Shown here piece by piece: positions 1 to 4,854 of a stretch of 5,712 bases of DNA. Source of the stretch: an uncultured Gardnerella sp. (lineage in GTDB: Bacteria; Actinomycetota; Actinomycetes; Actinomycetales; Bifidobacteriaceae); the NCBI GenBank assembly GCA_947252975.1, contig CAMXWX010000057.1:1-5712 (forward strand). Direction: 5' to 3'. The position numbers and the translations under genes are program-made. The notes beneath the pieces are model-generated. The model was not told where the DNA came from, searched no databases, and was given only the letters and a program-made list of their open reading frames with translations. The first letter of the stretch is position 1; every line of letters begins with the position of its first letter.

Positions 1-525
1 ACTGACGTGCGTACCCCTGAAGGGTATGAAATCACTATTGCTTCTGTGTATGTTCACGCTGGAAATGTGGACGATCCGCAAAAAATGAAACAAAAATTCC
101 GCTTTTTAGACACAATGCTTACTCGTTTAGGGGAGCTTCGAGATGCAGCAGCAAGTGGCGGAAATCAAGCGATTTTGTGCGGTGACTTTAATATTGCGCA
201 TACTTCACTTGATATTAAAAACGCTAAGGCTAATGAAAAAAGTGCAGGATTCTTGCCAGAGGAACGTGCGTATATTGATCGCTGGATTAACGAATATGAA
301 TTTGTGGACGTTATGCGCATGCTTGCAGGAGATATTCAAGGACCATACACTTGGTGGAGCCAGCGCGGTAAAGCTTTCGACAATAACGTTGGTTGGAGAT
401 TAGACTACCAGTTCGCAACTCCTGAAATTGCGGAAAGCGCTCGCGGATTTGTGATCGATCGTGCTGAAAGCTATGATGCGCGATGGTCTGATCATGCGCC
501 GTTAAGTATAAAGTATGACGTGTGA
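1..525 (+). CDS. xth: Exodeoxyribonuclease III, 3' part (5' end outside window)
   Basis: This is the C-terminal 174 residues of an exonuclease III/AP endonuclease of the endonuclease-exonuclease-phosphatase superfamily. The family removes nucleotides 3'-5' from duplex DNA and cleaves at abasic sites in base excision repair. The frame is open from base 1, so the GTG at position 7 is an internal Val codon, not a start. Visible family signatures are GDFN (frame residues 61-64, counting from base 1), whose Asp and Asn match the catalytic pair of E. coli ExoIII; YTWWSQRG followed by GWRLDY, which contains the active-site Asp; and SDHAPL near the end, with the catalytic Asp-His. The stop is TGA at 523-525. 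About 100 N-terminal residues, including the metal-binding Glu, would lie upstream. The coding sequence looks intact and has the composition of the core genes that follow. It probably does not share a transcript with the next gene, which starts 179 nt later. Confidence 0.95.
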   Translation, partial: TDVRTPEGYEITIASVYVHAGNVDDPQKMKQKFRFLDTMLTRLGELRDAAASGGNQAILCGDFNIAHTSLDIKNAKANEKSAGFLPEERAYIDRWINEYEFVDVMRMLAGDIQGPYTWWSQRGKAFDNNVGWRLDYQFATPEIAESARGFVIDRAESYDARWSDHAPLSIKYDV

Positions 526-571
526 TGCGTAAGTATTAATTTGCATAATGTGAAATAACTAAGTAATCGCA

Positions 572-605
572 TGTGTATATGAATGTACTATATACGCAAA
601 TTTTT
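572..605 (+). terminator. Possible intrinsic terminator after xth
   Basis: TGTGTATAT (572-580) can pair with ATATACGCA (590-598) through nine pairs, one of them G-U, around a 9-nt loop. AATTTTT follows at 599-605. The position, 47 nt after the xth stop, fits a Rho-independent terminator. The stem is AT-rich and therefore weak, so this is a structural guess. Confidence 0.35.
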
Positions 606-643
606 CAGTGCTTTGCTTGTGCTATTCTGGTGAAGTTAGGCAA

Positions 644-672
644 TTTACAATAATAAGTAATAAATATATTTT
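644..672 (+). promoter_or_regulatory. Weak candidate promoter for the DUF3710 operon
   Basis: TTTACA (644-649) resembles a -35 box and is followed after 17 bp by TATTTT (667-672); TATATT at 665-670 is an alternative with 15-bp spacing. It lies in the AT-rich gap just upstream of the first operon gene, which has GAGG (697-700) four bases before its ATG. The match is partial and the region is AT-rich, so chance similarity is likely. The position before a three-gene set is the main support. Confidence 0.2.
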
Positions 673-704
673 TGTAGATTTGTTGTTTTAAGAAATGAGG
701 AATA

Positions 705-1469
705 ATGGGTTGGTTATTTGGCCGACATGAAGAAGAAAAATCTTCAAAAGTTGAAGACAAAATCGTAGAGGTAAAAACTGGTCCATGGGATTTCAATGAT
801 GAAGATGCTCCTGATTTTAGCGATTATCTAGATTTTGGTTCAATCTATATTCCATACTTTCAAGGCATTGAGTTGCGAGTAAAAAAGCAGCATGAAACAT
901 CGCAAGTTCTTGGTATGACAGTAACTTATGGTTCTTCAAGCGTAGAAGTTGAAGCTTTTGCTGCGCCTAAAACATCTGGTATCTGGCTAGAAGTGTGCAA
1001 AGATTTGCTTGATGGAAATAGTCAAGCGTGTACAGTACAAGGCGAATTTGGTACTGAGCTACTGTTACCTGTAAAAGTTGGAGAAAAAACCATTACAACG
1101 CGTATTGTTGGCGTTGATGGTCCTAGGTGGATGCTTCGCGGAGTATTCTCTGGGCCTGCAGCAACAGAGCTTGCAGATAATAATAACGAAACAAAACAAT
1201 TAGATGAATGGTTTAAGGGGATTGTTGTAAATCGTGGTGAAGAGCCGCTTGCGCCTCGCGATTTTATTCCTATGCATGATCCAATAACTAGAGAAGAAAA
1301 AGAAGCTGCTTTAAATGCAGAAAATAGCGGTAAAGATGGGGAAAATAATACGTCTGATGAAGATGCTAATAATGCACTAAAAAAAGACGATAAACCATTA
1401 GGTTACGACCAACAAGTAGAAGTAAAAACTACGCTTACACGCGGTCCAATGTTTGCTGAAATTAGATAA
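705..1469 (+). CDS. DUF3710 domain-containing protein
   Basis: This is a 254-residue soluble protein matching the actinobacterial DUF3710 family, whose biochemical function is not known to me. The N-terminus (1-40) is short and charged, with an acidic DEDAPDFSDY stretch leading into DFGSIYIPYF. The conserved core lies around residues 40-185, including VEVEAFAAPKTSGIW, a TRIVGVDGPRWMLRGVFSGPAA stretch typical of the family, and a LDEWFKGIVVNRGEEPLAPRD segment. Residues 195-235 are hydrophilic and rich in Glu, Asn, Asp and Lys, probably disordered, before a conserved-looking RGPMFAEIR end. No signal peptide or membrane segment is visible. The ATG at 705 has GAGG at 697-700, a close but acceptable spacing. 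The gene is followed after 24 nt by the DUF3159 gene. In many actinobacteria these two families lie near dut and TrmA-type genes, so co-transcription is likely. Confidence 0.85.
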   Translation: MGWLFGRHEEEKSSKVEDKIVEVKTGPWDFNDEDAPDFSDYLDFGSIYIPYFQGIELRVKKQHETSQVLGMTVTYGSSSVEVEAFAAPKTSGIWLEVCKDLLDGNSQACTVQGEFGTELLLPVKVGEKTITTRIVGVDGPRWMLRGVFSGPAATELADNNNETKQLDEWFKGIVVNRGEEPLAPRDFIPMHDPITREEKEAALNAENSGKDGENNTSDEDANNALKKDDKPLGYDQQVEVKTTLTRGPMFAEIR

Positions 1470-1493
1470 TGCAAGTAGTAGAAAGTTAATTGA

Positions 1494-2315
1494 ATGGATT
1501 CACAAGAATCTTTACAGAAATCCGAAGAAGAGTTTTCTTCGCAAGAGTTTTCAAATGAAGTAAAACTCAACGATTCTGCGCAAACCAACGATTCTGCGCG
1601 AACCAAAAAACGCTCAGGACTAGCGACATTGGCTTCAATCGGAGCCGAAGGATCTACATTTTCTGTAATTGATTCAATGGGTGGCGTTCGAGGCGTAATC
1701 GAATCCATGCTTCCAGGCTTGCTGTTTGTTATTTGCTTCGTTGTAACACGAAATGTGCAAACAACGGTTATTGTTGCAGCTGTGATTGCTGTTTTGCAAG
1801 TTGTGATTCGTCTTATTCAGAGGCAATCGCTTATGGGAGCAATTAGTGGACTTATTTCCATTGGAATCTGCCTTGTTTGGGTGTGGACGAGTCACCAAGC
1901 GCGCGACTACTATATGATGGGCTTTATTACGAATGCTGTTTATGGTGCGCTTCTTGCTATTTCGCTGATTGTGCGCGTGCCTGCTTTAGGGCTTGTGATT
2001 GAGTCAATTCGCAAAATGCCTACAGAAAACTTTGGTGCGTGGCTTCACGAATGGCTCGATTATAAGCCGCTTAAGCGAGCGTATATGTATGTGACAGGAT
2101 TGTGGATTGCTGTTTTTGTGCTGAGGCTCGTTTTGCAAGTGCCATTATATTTGACGAATCACGTTGTGTGGCTTGGTACCGTTCGCTTGATTATGGGATT
2201 GCCGTTCTGGGCGCTCGCAATTTGGGTTTCTTACTTGATTATTGCAACGCCGTTTATGCGACTTCATCATAAAAATCATGAAGAGAAGCAGAGCGAAGAA
2301 AATCAGCTTAACTAA
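1494..2315 (+). CDS. DUF3159 family multi-pass membrane protein
   Basis: This is a 273-residue integral membrane protein of the actinobacterial DUF3159 family, with no assigned function. Residues 1-45 are hydrophilic and rich in Ser, Glu and Gln, and include a tandem repeat (NDSAQT/NDSART). The domain opens with a conserved-looking DSMGGVRGVIESMLPGLLF stretch. Hydrophobic segments lie at about residues 70-85, 90-106, 113-132, 140-160, 196-217 and 226-252, giving roughly six helices. The tail HHKNHEEKQSEENQLN is charged and probably cytoplasmic. The ATG at 1494 has only a weak GAAAG (1481-1485) upstream, so translation may partly depend on coupling to the DUF3710 gene that ends 24 nt before. 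The methyltransferase gene starts 37 nt downstream. Genomic pairing with DUF3710 is recurrent in actinobacteria; any envelope or transport role would be speculation. Confidence 0.85.
   Translation: MDSQESLQKSEEEFSSQEFSNEVKLNDSAQTNDSARTKKRSGLATLASIGAEGSTFSVIDSMGGVRGVIESMLPGLLFVICFVVTRNVQTTVIVAAVIAVLQVVIRLIQRQSLMGAISGLISIGICLVWVWTSHQARDYYMMGFITNAVYGALLAISLIVRVPALGLVIESIRKMPTENFGAWLHEWLDYKPLKRAYMYVTGLWIAVFVLRLVLQVPLYLTNHVVWLGTVRLIMGLPFWALAIWVSYLIIATPFMRLHHKNHEEKQSEENQLN
1569..1604 (+). repeat. 18-bp in-frame tandem duplication in the DUF3159 N-terminus
   Basis: Two abutting 18-bp units, 1569-1586 and 1587-1604, differ at one base (AACGATTCTGCGC then A or G, then AACC). They encode NDSAQT and NDSART. 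The period is a multiple of three, so copy-number change would lengthen or shorten the hydrophilic tail without shifting the frame. Confidence 0.85.
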
Positions 2316-2328
2316 AATCAGCCTAACA
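2299..2328 (+). repeat. 15-bp imperfect tandem repeat across the DUF3159 stop codon
   Basis: AAAATCAGCTTAACT (2299-2313) is followed directly by AAAATCAGCCTAACA (2314-2328), 13 of 15 bases identical. The stop TAA (2313-2315) sits at the junction. Read in frame, the DNA past the stop would continue NQPNKTQN to a TAG, echoing the terminal NQLN. This suggests a small duplication at the 3' end of the gene. Confidence 0.7.
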
Positions 2329-2352
2329 AAACGCAAAACTAGGGGGTAGCTT

Positions 2353-3789
2353 ATGCAAGTGACGATGCGAATCGAGCGATATGCGGATCAAGGCAGATGT
2401 GTAGGTCATCTTGACGGACGCGTTGTATTCGTGCGATTTGCGCTGCCTGGTGAGCTGGTTATTGTGCGTATGGATGAGCCGATGCGTGCAAAAGCGCACT
2501 TTTTTACCGGTGAAGTTGTGGAAGTTTTGGAGCCTAGTGCGAATCGTGTGGAGCCGCAATGGAAGCTCGCTGGTCCTTTGGCTCAAGGCGGCGGAGTTGG
2601 TGGCGCAGATTTAATTCACGTTTCTTTGCCTGGGCAGATTCGTTGGAAGGCTTCCGTAATTGCCAATCAATTCCAGCGTTTAGCGCATATGGATGTTGCG
2701 GATAACGATGTTAGAGTTGAGCGAATGCCAGGTGATGAGGAGCTTAACGGATTTAATTGGCGTACGCGCATGGAGTTGGTTGCTGATGATGAAGGGCGAT
2801 TGTCTATGCGAAAGCGCGAGTCGCATGATCGCATTGCGATTGATACTATGCCACTTGCGTCGCGCGCGGTTTTAGCAGTTGCGGATTCTTTGGATTTGTG
2901 GAATCGAGAATTTGAGCCAAATTCGCAAATTCGCCTTGCTGTTCCAGAGCCTCGAGTTGAGGGCTTGGACTTTGGTGTTTCTGGTGATAAGTCTGCGCTC
3001 CTTAGTGCGATTGGCGAAAATTATGCGCTTATAGTAAATGATGAGTTGGTTGCAGGATCTGCTTTGTTGCGAGAGCGCGTGCGCGTTGCGGTTGATGATG
3101 ATTCATCGCGTGCGCGTACTTTTGATTACGATGTTGATGCGCGTGGTTTTTGGCAGATTCATCGCGCAGCTCCAGAGCATTTGGTGAACTACGTTTTGGG
3201 ATTAGTCCGTTCTGCGCTTGGTGGGCGTACTAAGAATACGGTTTTGTGGGATTTGTATTCTGGATCTGGTTTGTTTACGATTCCGCTTGCGACTTTGGCT
3301 AATATTGGCGGAGATTCTTCTAGTGCCGTGGGTGCTATTGGTACTACTGGCGCTTTTGGTTCTGCAGAGCCAGCTCGCGTGCTTAGCATTGAGGGTGCGC
3401 CGATTGCTGTAAAGAATGCAAGGCGAAACATTGGGCGCGCAGGTCTTGGCAGGGATGTTGTTGAAGCGCTTGAAGGCGATGTTTCGCAAACGCTTGAATC
3501 ACAGGTGTTTAAGGCGAGTAAGTCATCTAAGATTGTGCGCCGATTTGCGCATCCTGATGTTGTTGTGTTAGATCCTCCGCGCGCTGGCGCTAAAGCTCAA
3601 GTTTGTAAGCAGATTGCGAAGTCTGGAGCAAGAAGCGTTGTGTATGTTGCTTGCGATCCGACTAGTCTTGCTCGCGATGTTGGCACGTTTAGAGAGCTTG
3701 GCTACAACGTTCAGTCTTTGCGCGCGTTCGACATATATCCCAACACTCACCACGTCGAGAGTGTTGTATTGATGTCAAAGGCTGATTAG
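2353..3789 (+). CDS. TRAM domain, class I SAM-dependent RNA methyltransferase (TrmA/RumA type)
   Basis: This 478-residue enzyme is probably a uracil-5-methyltransferase acting on tRNA or rRNA. A TRAM-like OB domain fills residues 4-60. The Rossmann methyltransferase domain shows DLYSGSG (300-306, SAM motif I), SIEGAP (acidic residue for the SAM ribose), LDPPRAG (406-412) and YVACDPTSLARDV with Cys434 as expected nucleophile. HHVE ends in Glu469, the expected general base. The GFWQIH motif (265-270) replaces the GSFxQ element of E. coli enzymes. The 4Fe-4S cysteines that follow TRAM in RumA/RlmD are missing: the region reads VEPQWKLAGPLAQGGGVGGADLIHV. Between motif I and the next strand lies a Gly/Ser/Ala-rich insert (about 318-338). 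The ATG at 2353 has GGGGG (2342-2346) six bases upstream; ATG 2365 is the alternative. Substrate base and RNA cannot be read from sequence, so no symbol is given. Confidence 0.9.
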   Translation: MQVTMRIERYADQGRCVGHLDGRVVFVRFALPGELVIVRMDEPMRAKAHFFTGEVVEVLEPSANRVEPQWKLAGPLAQGGGVGGADLIHVSLPGQIRWKASVIANQFQRLAHMDVADNDVRVERMPGDEELNGFNWRTRMELVADDEGRLSMRKRESHDRIAIDTMPLASRAVLAVADSLDLWNREFEPNSQIRLAVPEPRVEGLDFGVSGDKSALLSAIGENYALIVNDELVAGSALLRERVRVAVDDDSSRARTFDYDVDARGFWQIHRAAPEHLVNYVLGLVRSALGGRTKNTVLWDLYSGSGLFTIPLATLANIGGDSSSAVGAIGTTGAFGSAEPARVLSIEGAPIAVKNARRNIGRAGLGRDVVEALEGDVSQTLESQVFKASKSSKIVRRFAHPDVVVLDPPRAGAKAQVCKQIAKSGARSVVYVACDPTSLARDVGTFRELGYNVQSLRAFDIYPNTHHVESVVLMSKAD

Positions 3790-3831
3790 GTGGGTGCAAG
3801 TTTGCCCTTGTGTAGCAGGGGTTAGCGAGGG

Positions 3832-3848
3832 CTATCGTTAAAAGGTTT
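3832..3848 (+). repeat. Left arm of perfect 17-bp inverted repeat
   Basis: CTATCGTTAAAAGGTTT is the exact reverse complement of 4682-4698, 867 bp outer edge to outer edge. The GNAT gene, the palindrome and the small ORF all lie between the arms. The inner part GTTAAAAGGTT also recurs in direct orientation at 4711-4721. Confidence 0.85.
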
Positions 3849-4022
3849 AATGCGAAGCGGCTTTAAGCTGGGTTCTCGCGGTTTTTGAGCGTGATTTTGC
3901 TGTATGAGGGAACATGTCGACGCTTTAGGGTCGAGTGCACAGGATGTTAACGTTAAAAAGTGCACCCACTTTGCACCCAGCTGGTGAAGTGGGGAATGTC
4001 AATCAACGTTGAAGCTCTAACC

Positions 4023-4063
4023 CTGCTATCGCGCGATTAGCAAAGCTAATCGCGCGATAGCAG
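4023..4063. repeat. Perfect 19-bp hairpin with twin ATCGCGCGAT palindromes
   Basis: Bases 4023-4041 pair perfectly with 4045-4063 around an AAA loop. Each arm contains its own 10-bp palindrome ATCGCGCGAT (4028-4037 and 4049-4058), with starts 21 bp apart, about two helical turns. The DNA could act as an RNA hairpin or as two operator sites on one face of the helix. No T-run follows on the plus strand, so an ordinary plus-strand intrinsic terminator is unlikely. It ends 11 bases before the ATG of the small ORF. Confidence 0.9.
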
Positions 4064-4074
4064 AGGTAGGTCTC

Positions 4075-4170
4075 ATGTCAAGAATCTCCAAGAGAAGCGA
4101 CCGAATAGGAAGCTTCGATTGGAAAGATTCGACGGCGGAGGCTCTAGTATTGATGACAAGAATAAATTAG
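4075..4170 (+). CDS. Small ORF of 31 codons upstream of the GNAT gene (leader peptide or gene remnant)
   Basis: ATG 4075 opens a 31-codon frame ending at TAG 4168-4170, 18 nt before the GNAT start. GAGG at 4063-4066 lies eight bases upstream, a believable ribosome binding site directly against the base of the long hairpin. The product starts MSRISKRSDR, is basic at its N-terminus, and ends DSTAEALVLMTRIN. AEALVLMT is encoded by the 27-bp repeat that recurs in the same frame before the SAP gene. I do not recognise a family. It could be a leader peptide controlling GNAT translation, the C-terminal remnant of a disrupted gene, or chance. The repeated in-frame C-terminus followed by a nearby stop is the best argument that the frame has meaning. 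Confidence 0.35.
   Translation: MSRISKRSDRIGSFDWKDSTAEALVLMTRIN
4133..4159 (+). repeat. 27-bp direct repeat, copy 1 (before GNAT)
   Basis: The 27 bases beginning CGGCGGAGGCTC and ending TTGATGACAA are identical to 4794-4820, 661 bp away. The copy ends 29 bp before the GNAT start codon. Its reading frame encodes AEALVLMT, and a stop follows three codons later. Confidence 0.95.
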
Positions 4171-4177
4171 AGTTTGT

Positions 4178-4182
4178 GGAGG
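4178..4182 (+). promoter_or_regulatory. Ribosome binding site that places the GNAT start at TTG
   Basis: GGAGG is a near-perfect Shine-Dalgarno sequence, six bases before TTG 4189. The upstream in-frame TTG at 4174 overlaps this region and has no such site, which settles the choice of start. Confidence 0.75.
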
Positions 4183-4188
4183 ACTGGA

Positions 4189-4659
4189 TTGAATATAAAA
4201 GTAAAAGAAATTGAGAATAAACTAGAAAAGGAATCTGTATCGAGAGAAGTATTGTATGATCTTCAAGAATGGTTTGGAATGCCAGAAAGTACAGAAGAAT
4301 ATATTCAAGATTCACAGGAAAAGCCTTTTCTTGCTTGTTATATTAATGATAAACTTGTTGGGTTTATTGTGTTAAACGCAACCAGCAAGGATTGTGCAGA
4401 GATTTTTGTGATGGGTATAAAAAAGAAATTCCATAGAATGGGAGTTGGCTCGGTACTTAACAAAGCATACGAAGCTATGGCAAGGAAGATGGGTTACACA
4501 TACTCACAGGTAAAAACTGTTCAGATGGGACACTACAAAGAATATGATATTACAAATCATTTTTATATCGCGATGGGATATAAAGAATTGGAATGTTTTC
4601 CAACTTTATGGGATGAGTGGAATCCGTGTCAAATATATATTAAATATCTAGGAGTGTGA
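4189..4659 (+). CDS. GNAT family N-acetyltransferase
   Basis: This 156-residue protein (TTG start) belongs to the Gcn5-related acetyltransferase fold, which transfers acetyl from acetyl-CoA to an amine. Motif A is EIFVMGIKKKFHRMGVGSVL (71-90), with the CoA pyrophosphate-binding R-x-x-G-x-G at R83-M84-G85-V86-G87. FYIAMGY (125-131) fits the motif B helix and the strand after it. The blocks YDLQEWFGMPESTEEYI and ECFPTLWDEWNPCQIY recall a subfamily common in Firmicutes; its substrate is unknown to me. An antibiotic or small-molecule amine target is possible but cannot be shown. Length is normal and the frame is intact. The gene is AT-rich compared with the methyltransferase upstream, favours AAA and ATA codons, and lies between inverted and direct repeats, all of which suggest horizontal acquisition. 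A leader ORF 18 nt upstream may couple to its translation. Confidence 0.9.
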   Translation: MNIKVKEIENKLEKESVSREVLYDLQEWFGMPESTEEYIQDSQEKPFLACYINDKLVGFIVLNATSKDCAEIFVMGIKKKFHRMGVGSVLNKAYEAMARKMGYTYSQVKTVQMGHYKEYDITNHFYIAMGYKELECFPTLWDEWNPCQIYIKYLGV

Positions 4660-4681
4660 GAACTCTAAGTTTATTTGCTTG

Positions 4682-4698
4682 AAACCTTTTAACGATAG
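4682..4698 (-). repeat. Right arm of perfect 17-bp inverted repeat
   Basis: AAACCTTTTAACGATAG is the exact reverse complement of 3832-3848. It begins 23 bases after the GNAT stop. Its first part also pairs locally with 4711-4721. Confidence 0.85.
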
Positions 4699-4721
4699 GC
4701 AGAGATAATTGTTAAAAGGTT
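4683..4721 (+). repeat. Local hairpin downstream of GNAT
   Basis: AACCTTTTAAC (4683-4693) and GTTAAAAGGTT (4711-4721) are perfectly complementary; the stem extends inward to 14 pairs (4683-4696 with 4708-4721) with one G-U, around an 11-nt loop. It could end the GNAT transcript, but TCATGG follows instead of a T-run. It could equally be two inverted copies of the repeat seen at 3838-3848. Confidence 0.6.
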
Positions 4722-4725
4722 CATG

Positions 4726-4785
4726 GATATGTTTCTGCATACGAACATGTCGATAAGACATACCTAGTGTTTACTCGTTTAATGT
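4726..4785 (+). promoter_or_regulatory. Recurring leader module before the SAP gene
   Basis: The module begins with the 18-bp motif GATATGTTTCTGCATACG (4726-4743), overlaps GAACATGTCGA (4743-4753, shared with 3910-3920), and has TAGTGTTTACTC (4765-4776) directly followed by GTTTAATGT (4777-4785). The 18-mer, TAGTGTTKACTC and GTTTAATGT recur in order at 5603-5682, with the same 39-bp distance between the first two. ATGTC/GACAT (4748-4752, 4758-4762) form a short dyad. No clear -35/-10 pair is visible, so the regulatory type is inferred from position and recurrence. Confidence 0.45.
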
Positions 4786-4793
4786 GAAAGCTG

Positions 4794-4820
4794 CGGCGGA
4801 GGCTCTAGTATTGATGACAA
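4794..4820 (+). repeat. 27-bp direct repeat, copy 2 (before SAP gene), with short ORF remnant
   Basis: This copy is identical to 4133-4159 and ends 34 bp before the SAP start. In the matching frame a GTG at 4784 would give VKAAAEALVLMTNE and stop at TAG 4826-4828. No ribosome binding site precedes that GTG, and an in-frame TAA lies a little further upstream. It therefore looks like a truncated 3' end of the same coding sequence found in copy 1. Confidence 0.95.
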
Positions 4821-4854
4821 ACGAATAGAAAAAAAGAGAATTGAGGGAAAGTGT

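Larger units (their letters stand above)
3790..4074 (+). other. Structured intergenic region between core operon and accessory genes
   Basis: No convincing large gene is present. From left to right it holds a left inverted-repeat arm (3832-3848); a weak terminator-like fold, GCGA (3852-3855) with TCGC (3876-3879) before TTTTT at 3882-3886; GAACATGTCGA (3910-3920), recurring at 4743-4753; AGTGCAC twice (3934-3940, 3959-3965); the palindromes TTAACGTTAA (3947-3956) and TCAACGTTGA (4003-4012); TGCACCCA twice (3961-3968, 3972-3979); and the long hairpin at 4023-4063. TAGCAGGGGTTAG (3813-3825) is the inverse of CTAACCCTGCTA (4017-4028) except for one extra G, bracketing about 216 bp. Its base composition is closer to the core than to the accessory genes. 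Confidence 0.7.
3832..4698. mobile_element. Putative inverted-repeat-bounded gene cassette (867 bp)
   Basis: Perfect 17-bp inverted repeats at both ends enclose one foreign-looking GNAT gene and no transposase. The layout resembles a non-autonomous, MITE-like unit with a passenger gene. I see no target-site duplication: the bases outside the arms (GAGGG on the left, GCAGA on the right) do not match. The repeats might therefore be regulatory or part of a larger element. The 27-bp direct repeats (4133, 4794) overlap this unit only partly and suggest another boundary. Confidence 0.3.

Noticed and set aside
605..796. Minus-strand 63-residue ORF over the intergenic region and start of the DUF3710 gene
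   Set aside because: It overlaps a well-supported gene, has no ribosome binding site or recognisable motif, and reads as a shadow.
3189..3489. Two minus-strand ORFs of 80 and 95 residues inside the methyltransferase gene
   Set aside because: The plus-strand frame carries all catalytic motifs; these are shadows of its codon usage.
3792..3807. GGGTGCAAGTTTGCCC as terminator of the methyltransferase gene
   Set aside because: Only three Watson-Crick pairs plus wobbles form, and no T-run follows.
4145..4150. TAGTAT inside the 27-bp repeat as a -10 box
   Set aside because: No -35-like sequence lies 16-18 bp upstream in copy 1 or copy 2, and the transcript leader would be very short.
4174..4188. 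Upstream TTG start for GNAT (adds MWRTG)
   Set aside because: The added codons are the Shine-Dalgarno region itself; GGAGG is correctly placed for TTG 4189.
4073..4315. Minus-strand 80-residue ORF rich in Leu, Ser and Phe
   Set aside because: It is antisense to the small ORF and the GNAT gene, and its composition is what the complement of a Lys/Glu-rich gene gives.
4683..4721. Integron attC site
   Set aside because: The arms lack the RYYYAAC/GTTRRRY core form, the structure is shorter than usual attC sites, and no integrase is visible. Kept only as a hairpin.
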